A stretch of 64,000 bases of DNA from Linyphia triangularis (taxonomy: Eukaryota > Arthropoda > Arachnida > Araneae > Linyphiidae), in NCBI GenBank assembly GCA_963978545.1, contig OZ021727.1:17496743-17560742 (forward strand), in the 5' to 3' direction. Shown piece after piece: positions 21,712 to 34,029 of this stretch (positions are counted from its first letter, which is position 1; every line of letters starts with the position of its first letter). A model generated the notes under the pieces. It was not told the DNA's origin, made no database searches, and saw nothing but the letters and a program-made list of their open reading frames with translations. Position numbers and translations under genes: made by a program.

Positions 21712-22870
21712 TTACAGACTCGATATTCCAAACTGGGAATGCAGCAAGTGACCCTATGGTGCTACACCAGAATGGCAAGCGTGAATTAAAACAAAACTCG
21801 CAGACCTTTTGAAATGTCACGAGCGATGATAAACCGGTGGTCAGAATTGAACCACCGTTTGATTTGAGGAAGAATGGATGTAATCGATATTACAGACTGG
21901 AAATTCAGCCAGCTACCCTGCGTGCTGCGCCAAAATGATGTGCATTTGCCGTCTCATCAACAAATGAGGATATGCAGTCCTCGTTTAAATGCCAGGTGAG
22001 GGTGACATGCCCCTGGTCTACAAGTCAACCGACTTCCGTGGAAGTACGGAGCAAATTGATATTCCAGACTGGAAAACTGCCAGCTACCCTGTGTGCTGCA
22101 CCAAGAGGAATTGCATTTGCCGTCTCATAAACAAATGAGGATACGCAGTCCTCGTTTAAATGCCAGGTGAGGTGACATACCCCTGGTCTACAAGTCAACC
22201 GACTTCCGTGGAAGTACGGAGCAAATTGATATTCCAGACTGGAAAACTGCCAGCTACCCTGTGTGCTGCACCAAGAGGAATTGCATTTGCCGTCTCATAA
22301 ACAAATGAGGATACGCAGTCCTCGTTTAAATGCCAGGTGAGGTGACATCCCTGGTCTACAAGTCAACCGACTTCCGTGGAAGTACGGAGCAAATTGATAT
22401 TCCAGACTGGAAAACTGCCAGCTACCCTGTGTGCTGCACCAAGAGGAATTGCATTTGCCGTCTCATAAACAAATGAGGATACGCAGTCCTCGTTTAAATG
22501 CCAGGTGAGGTGACATACCCCTGGTCTACAAGTCAACCGACTTCCGTGGAAGTACGGAGCAAATTGATATTCCAGACTGGAAAACTGCCAGCTACCCTGT
22601 GTGCTACACCAAGAGGAATTGCATTTGCCGTCTCATAAACAAATGAGGATACGCAGTCCTCGTTTAAATGCCAGGTGAGGTGACATACCCCTGGTCTACA
22701 AGTCAACCGACTTCCGTGGAAGTACGGAGCAAATTGATATTCCAGAATGGAAATTCTGCCAGCTACCCTGTGTGCTGCGCCAAGATGACGTGCATTTGCC
22801 GTCTCATCGACAAATGAGGATATGCAGTCCTCGATGCCAGGTGAGGTGACATACCCCTGGTCAACAAGTG
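21712..22870 (+). repeat. 170-bp tandem repeat, about seven units, downstream of the RalGPS-like stop
   Basis: GCAAATTGATATTCCAGA marks unit starts at 22051, 22221, 22389, 22559 and 22729 (spacings 170, 168, 170, 170). Two diverged units precede (marked near 21716 and 21885), and the last unit is diverged too; the central units are nearly identical. GC content is well above that of the flanks. One frame per unit stays open for about 45 codons, and each unit has a donor-like CAGGTGAGG, but 170 is not a multiple of three and one unit lacks 2 bp, so no continuous protein is encoded. It may be transcribed as part of the gene's 3' UTR. Confidence 0.9.
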
Positions 22871-23486
22871 AACCATCTTCTGCGAAAGTGCCGAGGGAAA
22901 TGGACGAGAAAGTGGCGTTCCAGTTTGAAAATGGAGCCTTCTATATTCGCTGCATTGTACATTTTTACGTAACAACACATTTGCCGAATATTAGTAAATC
23001 CAAAGTAAAATCTATCATTGTGATTGAATTGTTGTTTGAATTTAAACTAATTAATGTATTTTTGTAGTATTCGTTTTATCTACCAATAAAAATTTTGAGT
23101 TCCCCATGTCTTCATGCTTCAGTCTTGTTTGTCTTTATGTGTCTTCAGAGTGGTCTTTTAAAAGTATTTTATGTTAAACAGCATATATGACTAGCCCACC
23201 AGCAAAATCAACTGTGTGTACGTAAAAGTTAAAATAAATAAAGTCTACCATCATCTTGAAGCATCAAACATCCATAAAATGTAATAGAAGAGAAATTTGT
23301 TTTATTTTTTTAAATTAAAATAAAGTTGATGAAGATGTTTTTGCAATTGGGCTATAATTTTATAAACTTCTTTTTTGATTTGTTTACAAATAGCTTCTGG
23401 AAATTTAAAAATTTCGCTTGATGTTACACAACTTTTACACAAAGTTTTTTTTTTTTTTAATTTTTTTTTTATTGCATGCTTTACTT
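22870..23486 (+). other. Possible 3' flank with AATAAA, otherwise featureless
   Basis: The diverged end of the 170-bp array passes into AT-rich DNA. AATAAA at 23085-23090 could end transcripts of the RalGPS-like gene, giving a 3' UTR of about 1.7 kb that includes the repeat. This is a guess from motif and position only. Confidence 0.35.
23085..23090 (+). terminator. Candidate polyadenylation signal AATAAA
   Basis: A canonical hexamer about 1.67 kb after the stop codon. Other AT-rich candidates exist, so the assignment is weak. Confidence 0.3.
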
Positions 23487-23489
23487 TTA

Positions 23490-24571
23490 GGGGCCGTTCA
23501 AGTATTACGTAAGCACCTAGGGGGGGGGGAGGGGGTTAGCGATTTGCTTATTTTTGCTGACGGGGGGGGGGAGGGGGTATGAGTGATGCTTACGTAAGCA
23601 TTTAATAATCCCTTTATTTCTAAAAAAAACTGTGATATGAATTGGTATTCGAAGCACGTGCAAGAGAGTCAATACTTTCTACAAATTGTAAAATGCGAAG
23701 AAAAATAGTGTTGCTCTCCTGCTCGTAGTGGATTATTTCGCATTTTAAAAGAACGCTTTATACCTCCACCTATCAAAATGGCCCAAACACCACACGATTT
23801 AATAACAAGTGAGGAGGGGGAATTCCTGGAATTAAGTCTCCGGCTAAGCTTGAACCTGCATGTCCCCCTGGGTGGATTTTTAAAAATGCCCTATGACTAT
23901 TTTTGTCCGTCCATCAAATCACAATTGTCTGCAAGGACTTGTGGGAAATGTGGTTGGTACCACGCTTCACTAAAATCGACAATTCGTCATAAGAAAATTG
24001 TTCATGGCGAAAATAGCCAGCCTAGTTCGGCCTATGAGAATTGCTGCTCGTCGAGCAAATGAACTGATGTGCGTCATCAATTATGTAGAAGGCATGGAAG
24101 ATACCGAGTGGATAAGCTAAGAGGAAGTTTGCCCAGATTCCTTGTGCGAAACAAGTGATGAAGCAATAACATCAGATGCCAGAAACCCTATAATTTCAGA
24201 CATTAAAAACTGGCTAGAGCAACCCTGGATAACATCTGACTAGATAGACTTAATTGATTATGAAAATTACATTTATGTGCCATTAAAATTGTGATAAACT
24301 TAAGATTTAAAAAAAATTAAAAATATTTTTTTTTTCCTTTTAAGGCGAGTTAAAGTTTATTATTTGCATTGAATCCTAACTTTTTTTTAGATTATTAACG
24401 TTACAAAGAAAAAAAAAAAAAAAAAAAAATCAGGAGCGGGGGGGGGTACCTAATTCTTACGTAATTATAGAGGGGGGGGGGGGTATGCGATTTGCTTATT
24501 TTTGCTGACAAGGGGGAGGGAGGGGGTCAAAAATTACCAAAAACATGCTTACGTAATATTTGAACGACCCC
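23490..24571. mobile_element. PIF/Harbinger-like DNA transposon with G-rich ends
   Basis: The left end GGGGCCGTTCAAGTATTACG and the right end (on the complement) GGGGTCGTTCAAATATTACG are inverted repeats of about 26 bp with two mismatches. A TTA duplication flanks the element (23487-23489, 24572-24574). A 3-bp TWA target and a GGG..GTT terminus are traits of PIF/Harbinger. Each end also carries a module with a TACGTAA motif, G-runs of about 5-12, and the block GCGATTTGCTTATTTTTGCT between G-runs; the block has the same orientation at both ends. The interior carries a broken C2H2-finger gene and no transposase. Confidence 0.75.
23778..24243 (+). pseudogene. Broken C2H2 zinc-finger reading frame inside the transposon
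   Basis: An open frame starts at ATG 23778 and ends at TGA 24060-24062 (94 codons). It holds one C2H2-like finger (about residues 55-76): C-x2-C-x12-H-x4-H, in CGKCGWYHASLKSTIRHKKI followed by VH. Coding character then continues in the next frame (VRPMRIAARRANELM, then EDTEWIS), meets an in-frame TAA, and goes on to KNWLEQPWITSD before TAG at 24241-24243. So one frameshift and one stop have broken what was probably a longer accessory or captured gene carried by the element. The function is not known; DNA binding is likely for the finger. Confidence 0.65.
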
Positions 24572-24818
24572 TTATTGCAATATTTGAAATGCACCACTTT
24601 ATCAAACACCTTTAAAACGCTATGTTAAGTAAGAATGAAAAATCTTATTCAATTAATTCTTGTGTATAATAAGGAATTATTATTTAGATTACGGAACCAA
24701 TCACGAAAGCTGTTTATACGAATAAATTGACTTGTAAAAGTAAAAAATATATGTATAATAGCAACAAGAGATATGATAAAGGGGGGAAAAATAATAATTG
24801 CAAACTTTATTTAGGTCA

Positions 24819-24833
24819 GTGGTCGGCAATTTC
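24819..24833. mobile_element. hAT-type terminal sequence (CAGTGGTCGGCAA)
   Basis: CAGTGGTCGGCAA followed by AGAACCACATATC resembles the end of many hAT elements (CAG-x-GGTCGGCAAC and AGAGCCACAT). The partner end was not found, so the element is likely truncated or split by later insertions and the satellite. Confidence 0.4.
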
Positions 24834-24834
24834 A

Positions 24835-25152
24835 TTAGTCAATAGAACCACATATCAGCATTAAAACAGTCATTACTTCTTTTAAGTGCCAATTTTTTAT
24901 TTTTTTTTCAATAACCATATTTTTATTAAAAAAATTATTGTAAATTAAGTAATGCGACTGATTTTTTCCAGTTTTTTTATTGAAATAAAATTGCAAATTC
25001 ACATTGTCTCCTTCAAAGTAACTACCTTGCGAAGCCACACAGCGATGGCGACGATTCTTCCATTCCTCAAAGCAGCGCTGGAACTCGGATACTGGAATAA
25101 CTTTCAGTTGGTCGGTTACGGCTGTTTGAATATTCTCCAATGCAAAGGCGGC
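24835..25152 (-). pseudogene. C-terminal fragment of a mariner-type transposase
   Basis: The minus strand reads ALENIQTAVTDQLKVIPVSE, then FQRCFEEWKNRRHRCVAS and GSYFEGD. This is the typical end of mariner (DD34D family) transposases: a short helical segment, a WK-x-R-x-x-RC motif, and a GxYFEGD close. Everything upstream, including the catalytic aspartates, is missing, because hAT-like sequence begins at about 25141-25158. The fragment is therefore an inactive relic, truncated when the neighbouring element inserted or by deletion. Confidence 0.8.
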
Positions 25153-26330
25153 CCTAGGTTCATTTTTCAGGGGGGGGCCATTTTAAACTTTAAGTTCGTA
25201 AAATGTATGCACTATGTAACCTAATTGTAATAAACTAATTGCTGATTAAATGCTTGATTGCAATGATGAGTGTAGAATTTTCTAAATTAGTAATTTTCAT
25301 TTGATGCAGAATTAAAAAAGTTAATTTAAGCTTGAATTGCTCTCCTGAAAAATAAGAAAAAAGTAAAACAAAGAAATTACAAAAAATAAAAATAGTTAAT
25401 AATTGTTTTACAATCACACTTCTTTATTCTTTGAAAGCCTAAAGAACAAAATCCAATTTTCTCTGCTTTGTTTTGGCAAATCTGTCTATGACACAGCTCA
25501 CATCAGTGTTTATTTCTCTGTGAGTATGCAACAAGCAAAGTCCTGCTAACCTTTCTTCCCCCATTCTAGCTCTTTGCCACTTTTTTCAAGCGTCGAAGGG
25601 TAGAGAAACTTCTTTCAGCAGAGGCAACGCTAACTGGTAGTGTTGCCAAAATTTTAAGTAACGCGTAAATAGTAGGATATACATCTTTGTCACAAGCTCT
25701 CATTGCATCTATGGCAGAAGTGGGGAGCTTTTCTTCTTTTTTCTATTTCTCTCTCCATAGTGCTAGCTCCCTTTCAATCAGAATAACACACATTTGTGTC
25801 AGTCTTAAAATTGGTATGAACTTCTTTAATAAGTTTTGAAGCTCATTGCTTTCTGATTCTGTTGGCTTTTCCATATCGGGGGTTAGAATCAGTAATCGAA
25901 GCCAAAACAATCCAAATTTTCTTTTGGAAATCTTCCTATTAGGTCTTCAATTATATTAACCAATAAAGGTATGTAAACCGAGATTCTAAAATACTCTTCT
26001 GGTATTTGAGTATTGTAGTTCTCCCGGTGTTTTTAACGTCTGGCTAAGCGTGAAAGATTCACATCAATTTCAAGCTCCGAACATATATCTTCAACCTCAT
26101 TGAATAGAATAGAAAAAGATTCCACGCAGTCTTGGCGCTTCTTCTGCAAAACCGAAATTGTATCTTCAACAATGGACGCAGCTTTTCGCAAATCGAGATC
26201 AGGAGCCTAAAGTTTTTTGCTTAGTGGTAGAGTTTTCTTCAAGACATCAATTAATGGTACTAAAGCTGAAACAAACTGGACACTGCAATCTGAGCATAGA
26301 AGAGAAGATGCATTAGAGGAAGTGGAAGTC
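25141..26330 (-). pseudogene. Decayed hAT transposase (ZMYM1-like), cut off by the satellite
   Basis: On the minus strand, successive frames give an N-proximal part (LRKAASIVEDTISVLQKKRQ, then FNEVEDICSELEIDVNLSRL) and a C-terminal hAT dimerisation domain (LPVSVASAERSFSTLRRLKK, about 25645-25580). The latter is followed by a frameshifted RMGEERLAGL-like stretch and DRFAKTKQRKLDFVL. ERSFS-x-LRR is the signature of that domain. There are several stops and frameshifts. CAAAGGCGGCCCTAGG at about 25143-25158 resembles the terminus of this hAT group (GGGGCGGCCCTAGG). The 5' part is missing: the 368-bp satellite starts abruptly at about 26331 within the coding remnant. Confidence 0.75.
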
Positions 26331-27402
26331 TCAATTTCTTCATAGTAAAAAAATTTAGAAAATTTTACATTTTGAACAATAATTCATTGAACATGGTCCC
26401 CCCGTGTATTTTCAATGAGGGAAATAGGCTCAAATACTTCCCTTTTCTTATTTAAAACTGCAAATATGTGACGATTTGACTGCGGAATTCGACTCAGGTT
26501 ATATTTTCAATAACCCTGGGTCAAAAAAAATTGAAAGAATTCGAAAATGTCGAAATTTGAAGTTTTTCGTACGATTAACATGTGGAAAATTAAAAACGAA
26601 AATTTTTTATTGTGCACTTTTTGGGACCAACTTTTCAACAACTTATTATTTTCTGAGTGTTATAAAATTGGAATTGGAGATTCTGCTATATACTAGCTTC
26701 AACTTCTTCATAGTAAAGAAATTTTGAAAATTTTACATTTTGAACAATAATTCATTGAACATCGTCCCCCCGTGTATTTTCAATGAGGGAAATAGGCTCA
26801 AATACTTCCCTTTTCTTATTTAAAATTGCAAATATGTGACGATTTGACTGCGGAATTCGACTCAGGTTATATTTTCAATAACCCTGGGTCAAAAAAAATT
26901 GAAAGAATTCGAAAATGTCGAAATTTGAAGTTTTTCGTACGATTAACATGTGGAAAATTAAAAACGAAAATTTTTTATTGTGCACTTTTTGGGACCAACT
27001 TTTCAACAACTTATTATTTTCTGAGTGTTATAAAATTGGAATTGGAGATTCTGCTATATACTAGCTTCAACTTCTTCATAGTAAAGAAATTTTGAAAATT
27101 TTACATTTTGAACAATAATTCATTGAACATGGTTCCCCCGTGTATTTTCAATGAGGGAAATAGGCTCAAATACTTTCCTTTTCTTATTTTTGGTTGCAAA
27201 TATGTGACGATTTGACTGCGGAATTCGACTCGGGTGATTTTTTCAATAACCCTGAGTCAAAAAAAAAATTGAAAGAATTCGAAAATGTAGAAATTTGAAG
27301 TTTTCCGTACGATTAACATGTGGAAATTTAAAAACGAAAAATTTTGATAGTGCACTTTTTGAAACCAACTTTTCAACCACTTATTATTTTCTGAGTGTTA
27401 TA

Positions 27403-29035
27403 AAATTGGAATTGGAGATTCTGTTATATAGTAGCGTCAACTTCTTCATAGTAAAGAAATTTTGAAAATTTTACTTTTTGATCAATAATTCATTGAACAT
27501 CGTCCTTCCGTGTATTTTCAATGAGGGAAATAGGCTCAAATACTTTCCTTTTCTTATTTAAAATTGCAAATATGTGACGATTTGACTGCTGAATTCGACT
27601 CAGGTGATATTTTCAATAACCTTGGGTAAAAAAAATTGAAAGAATTCGAAAATGTCGAAATTTGAAATTTTTCGTACGATTAACATGTGTAAAATTAAAA
27701 ACGAAATTTTTTGATAGTGCATTTATTGGGACCAACTTTTGAACCACTTAATATTTTCTGAGTGTTATAAAATTGAAATTTTAGATTCTGCTATATACTA
27801 GCCTCAATTTCTTCATAGTAAAACAATTTTGAAAATTTTACATTATGAACAATATTTCATTGAACATCGTCCCCCCGTGTATTTTCAATGAGGGAAATAG
27901 GCTCAAATACTTTCCTTTTCTTATTTAAAATTGCAAATATGTGACGATTTGACTGCGGAATTCGACTCAGGTTATATTTTCAATAACCCTGGGTCAAAAA
28001 AAATTGAAAGAATTCGAAAATGTCGAAATTTGAAGTTTTCCGTACGATTAACATGTGGAAAATTAAAAACGAAAATTTTTTATTGTGCACTTTTTGGGAC
28101 CAACTTTTCAACAACTTATTATTTTCTGAGTGTTATAAAATTGGAATTGGAGATTCTGCTATATACTAGCTTCAACTTCTTCATAGTAAAGAAATTTTGA
28201 AAATTTTACATTTTGAACAATAATTCATTGAACATGGTCCCCCCGTGTATTTTCAATGAGGGAAATAGGCTCAAATACTTTCCTTTTCTTATTTTTTGTT
28301 GCAAATATGTGACGATTTGACTGCGGAATTCGACTCGGGTGATTTTTTCAATAACCCTGGGTCAAAAAAAAAAATTGAAAGAATTCGAAAATGTAGAAAT
28401 TTGAAGTTTTCCGTACGATTAACATGTGGAAATTTAAAAACGAAAAATTTTGATAGTGCACTTTTTGAAACCAACTTTTCAACCACTTATTATTTTCTGA
28501 GTGTTATAAAATTGGAATTGGAGATTCTGCTATATACTAGCGTCAACTTCTTCATAGTAAAGAAATTTTGAAAATTTTACATTATGAACAATATTTCATT
28601 GAACATCGTCCCCCCGTGTATTTTCAATGAGGGAAATAGGCTCAAATACTTTCCTTTTCTTATTTAAAATTGCAAATATGTGACGATTTGACTGCGGAAT
28701 TCGACTCAGGTTATATTTTCAATAACCCTGGGTAAAAAAAAATTGAAAGAATTCGAAAATGTCGAAATTTGAAGTTTTTCGTACGATTAACATGTGGAAA
28801 ATTAAAAACGAAAATTTTTTATTGTGCACTTTTTGGGACCAACTTTTCAACAACTTATTATTTTCTGAGTGTTATAAAATTGGAATTGGAGATTCTGCTA
28901 TATACTAGCTTCAACTTCTCCATAGTAAAGAAATTTAGAAAATTTTACTTTTTGAACAATAATTCATTGAACATCGTCCCCCCGTGTATTTTCAATGAGG
29001 GAAATAGGCTCAAATACTTTCCTTTTCTTATTTAA
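27403..29035 (+). repeat. Satellite block repeated at 62359-63990
   Basis: About 4.4 monomers with the rare variants GTTATATAGTAGCGTC and TTTTTGATCAATAATTC. They are matched almost base for base 34,956 bp downstream (95 monomer lengths). The same rare variants also occur 12 monomers downstream, at about 31838. Confidence 0.85.
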
Positions 29036-32000
29036 AATTGCAAATATGTGACGATTTGACTGCGGAATTCGACTCAGGTGATTTTTTCAATAACCTTGGG
29101 TCAAAAAAAATTGAAAGAATTCGAAAATGTCGAAATTTGAAATTTTTCGTACGATTAACATGTGGAAAATTAAAAACGAAAATTTTTGATAGTGCATTTA
29201 TTGGGACCAACTTTTGAACCACTTAATATTTTCTGAGAGTTATAAAATTGAAATTTTAGATTCTGCTATATACTAGCTTCAATTTCTTCATAGTAAAACA
29301 ATTTTGAAAATTTTACATTATGAACAATATTTCATTGAACATCGTCAACCCGTTTATTTTCAATGAGGGAAATAGGCTCAAATACTTTCCTTTTCTTATT
29401 TAAAATTGAAAATATGTGACGATTTGACTGCGGAATTCGACTCAGGTGAATTTTTCAATAACCCTGGGTAAAAAAAAATTAAAAGAATTCGAAAATGTCG
29501 AAATTTGAAGTTTTCCGTACGATTAACATGTGGAAATATAAAAACTAAAAATTTTGATAGTGCACTTTTTGGGACCAACTTTTTAACCACTTAATATTTT
29601 CTGAGTGTTATAAAATTGAAATTTTAGATTCTGCTATATACTAGCTTCAATTTCTTCATAGTAAAACAATTTTGAAAATTTTACATTATGAACAATATTT
29701 CATTGAACATCGTCCCCCGTGTATTTTCAATGAGGGAAATAGGCTCAAATACTTTCCTTTTCTTATTTAAAATTGCAAATATGTGACGATTTGACTGCGG
29801 AATTCGACTCAGGTGATTTTTTCAATAACCCTGGGTCAAAAAAATTGAAAGAATTCGAAAATGTCGAAATTTGAAGTTTTCCGTACGATTAACATGTGGA
29901 AATATAAAAACTAAAAATTTTGATAGTGCACTTTTTGGGACCAACTTTTGAACCACTTAATATTTTCTGAGTGTTATAAAATTGAAATTTTAGATTCTGC
30001 TATATACTAGCTTAAATTTCTTCATAGTAAAACAATTTTGAAAATTTTACATTATGAACAATATTTCATTGAACATCGTCCCCCGTGTATTTTCAATGAG
30101 GGAAATAGGCTCAAATACTTTCCTTTTCTTATTTAAAATTGCAAATATGTGACGATTTGACTGCGGAATTCGACTCAGGTGATTTTTTCAATAACCCTGG
30201 GTCAAAAAAAATTGGAAGAATTCGAAAATGTCGAAATTTGAAGTTTTCCGTACGATTAACATGTGGAAATTTAAAAACGAGAAAATTTGATAGTGCACTT
30301 TTTGAAACCAACTTTTCAACCACTTATTATTTTCTGAGTGTTATAAAATTGGAATTGGAGATTCTGCTATATACTAGCTTCAACTTCTTCATAAAAAAGA
30401 AATTTTGAAAATTTTACTTTTTGAACAATAATTCATTGAACATCGTCCCCCAGTGTATTTTCAATGAGGGAAATAGGCTCAAATACTTTCCTTTTCTTAT
30501 TTAAAATTGCAAATATGTGACGATTTGATTGCGGAATTCAACTCAGGTGATTTTTTCAATAACCCTGGGTCAAAAAAAATTGAAAGAATTCGAAAATGTC
30601 GAAATTTGAAGTTTTTCGTACGATTAACATGTGGAAAATTAAAAACGAAATTTTTTTATTGTGCACTTTTTGGGACCAACTTTTCAAACACTTATTATTT
30701 TCTGAGTGTTATAAAATTGGAATTGGAGATTCTGCTATATACTAGCTTCAACTTCTTCATAGTAAAGAAATTTTGAAAATTTTACTTTTTGAACAATGAT
30801 TCATTTAGCATCGTCCCCCCGTGTGTTTTCAATGAGGGAAATTAGCTCAAATGCTTTCCTTTTCTGATTTTTTGTTGCGAATATGTGACGATTTGACTGC
30901 GGAATTCGACTCGGGTGATTTTTTCAATAACCCTGGGTCTAAAAAAATAGGAAGAATTCGAAAATTAATAAAATTTGAACTTTTCCGTACGATTAACATG
31001 TGGAAAATTAAAAACGAAAAATTTTTATCGTGTACTTTTTGGGATAAACTTTTGAACAACTTAATATTTTCTGAGTGTTATTAAATTGGAAATTGAGATT
31101 CTGCTATATACTAGCTTCCACTTCTTTATTGAAAAAAAATTTTGAAAATTTTATTTTTGAACAATAATTCATTTACCATCGTCCCCCCGTGTATTTTCAA
31201 TGAGGGAAATAGGCTCAAATGCTTGCCTTTTCTGATTTTTTGTTGCGAATAAGTGACGATTTGACTGCGGAATTCGACTCCTGTGACTTTTTCAATAACC
31301 CTGGGTCTAAAAAAATAGGAAGAATTCGAAAATGAAGAAATTTGAAGTTATCCGTACGATTAACATGTAAATTATTAAAAACGAAAAATTTTGATCGTGC
31401 ACTTTTTGGGACCATCTTTTGAACCACTTAATACTTTCTGAGTGTTATAAAATTGAAATTTTAGATTCTGCTATATACTAGCTTCAATTTCTTCATAGTA
31501 AAAAAATTTAGAAAATTTTACATGTTGAACAATAATTCATTGAACATGGTCCCCCCGTGTATTTTCAATGAGGGAAATAGGCTCAAATACTTTCCTTTTC
31601 TTATTTTTGGTTGCAAATATGTGACGTTTTGACTGCGGAATTCGACTCGGGTGATTTTTTCAATAACCCTGGATCAAAAAAAAAATTGAAAGAATTCGAA
31701 AATGTAGAAATTTGAAGTTTTCCGTACGATTAACATGTGGAAATTTAAAAACGAAAAATTTTGATAGTGCACTTTTTGAAACCAACTTTTCAACCACTTA
31801 TTATTTTCTGAGTGTTATAAAATTGGAATTGGAGATTCTGTTATATAGTAGCGTCAACTTCTTCATAGTAAAGAAATTTTGAAAATTTTACTTTTTGATC
31901 AATAATTCATTGAACATCGTTTTTCCGTGTATTTTCAATGAGGGAAATAGGCTCAAATAATTTCCTTTTCTTATTTAAAATTGCAAATATGTGACGATTT

Positions 32001-34029
32001 GACTGCGGAATTCGACTCAGGTGATTTTTTCAATAACCTTGGGTAAAAAAAAATTGAAAGAATTCGAAAATGTCGAAATTTGAAATTTTTCGTACGATTA
32101 ACATGTGGAAAATTAAAAACGAAATTTTTTGATAGTGCATTTATTGGGACCAACTTTTGAACCACTTAATATTTTCTGAGTGTTATAAAATTGAAATTTT
32201 AGATTCTGCTATATACTAGCCTCAATTTCTTCATAGTAAAACAATTTTGAAAATTTTACATTATGAACAATATTTCATTGAACATCGTCCCCCCGTGTAT
32301 TTTCAATGAGGGAAATAGGCTCAAATACTTTCCTTTTCTTATTTAAAATTGCAAATATGTGACGATTTGACTGCGGAATTCGACTCAGGTTATATTTTCA
32401 ATAACCCTGGGTCAAAAAAAAAAAATTGAAAGAATTCGAAAATGTAGAAATTTGAAGTTTTCCGTACGATTAACATGTGGAAATTTAAAAACGAAAAATT
32501 TTGATAGTGCACTTTTTGAAACCAACTTTTCAACCACTTATTATTTTCTGAGTGTTATAAAATTGGAATTGGAGATTCTGCTATATACTAGCTTCAACTT
32601 CTTCATAGTAAAGAAATTTTGAAAATTTTACATTTTGAACAATAATTCATTGAACATGGTCCCCCCGTGTATTTTCAATGAGGGAAATAGGCACAAATAC
32701 TTTCCTTTTCTTATTTTTGGTTGCAAATATGTGACGATTTGACTGCGGAATTCGACTCGGGTGATTTTTTCAATAACCCTGGGTCAAAAAAAAAAAATTG
32801 AAAGAATTCGAAAATGTAGAAATTTGAAGTTTTCCGTACGATTAACATGTTGAAAATTAAAAACGATTATTTTTTATTGTGCACTTTTTGGGACCAACTT
32901 TTCAACCACTTATTATTTTCTGAGTGTTATAAAATTGGAATTGGAGATTCTGCTATATACTAGCTTCAACTTCTTCATAGTAAAGAAATTTTGAAAATTT
33001 TACTTTTTGAACAATGATTCATTTAACATCGTCCCCCCGTGTATTTTCAATGAGGGAAATTAGCTCAAATGCTTTCCTTTTCTGATTTTTTGTTGCGAAT
33101 ATGTGACGATTTGACTGAGGAATTCGACTCGGGTGATTTTTTCAATAACCCTGGGTCTAAAAAAATAGGAAGAATTCGAAAATTAATAAAATTTGAACTT
33201 TTCCGTACGATTAACGTGTGGAAAATTAAAAACGAAAAATTTTTATCGTGTACTTTTTGGGATAAACTTTTGAACAACTTAATATTTTCTGAGTGTTATT
33301 AAATTGGAAATGGAGATTCTGCTATATACTAGCTTCCACTTCTTTATTGAAAAAAAATTTTGAAAATTTTACTTTTTGAACAATAATTCATTTACCATCG
33401 TCCCCCCGTGTATTTTCAATGAGGGAAATAGGCTCAAATACTTTCCTTTTCTTATTTAAAATTGCAAATATGTGACGATTTGACTGCGGAATTCGACTCA
33501 GGTGATTTTTTCAATAACCTTGGGTAAAAAAAAATTGAAAGAATTCGAAAATGTCGAAATTTGAAATTTTTCGTACGATTAACATGTGGAAAATTAAAAA
33601 CGAAAATTTTTGATAGTGCATTTATTGGGACCAACTTTTGAACCACTTAATATTTTCTGAGTGTTATAAAATTGAAATTTTAGATTCTGCTATATACTAG
33701 CTTCAATTTCTTCATAGTAAAACCATTTTGAAAATTTTACATTATGAACAATATTTCATTGAACATCGTCAACCCGTTTATTTTCAATGAGGGAAATAGG
33801 CTCAAATACTTTCCTTTTCTTATTTAAAATTGAAAATATGTGACGATTTGACTGCGGAATTCGACTCAGGTGAATTTTTCAATAACCCTGGGTAAAAAAA
33901 AATTGAAAGAATTCGAAAATGTCGAAATTTGAAGTTTTCCGTACGATTAACATGTGGAAATATAAAAACTAAAAATTTTGATAGTGCACTTTTTGGGACC
34001 AACTTTTTAACCACTTAATATTTTCTGAG

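Noticed and set aside
21712..22870. A repetitive protein encoded by the 170-bp units
   Set aside because: Units contain stops in every long frame, 170 is not divisible by three, and one unit lacks 2 bp.
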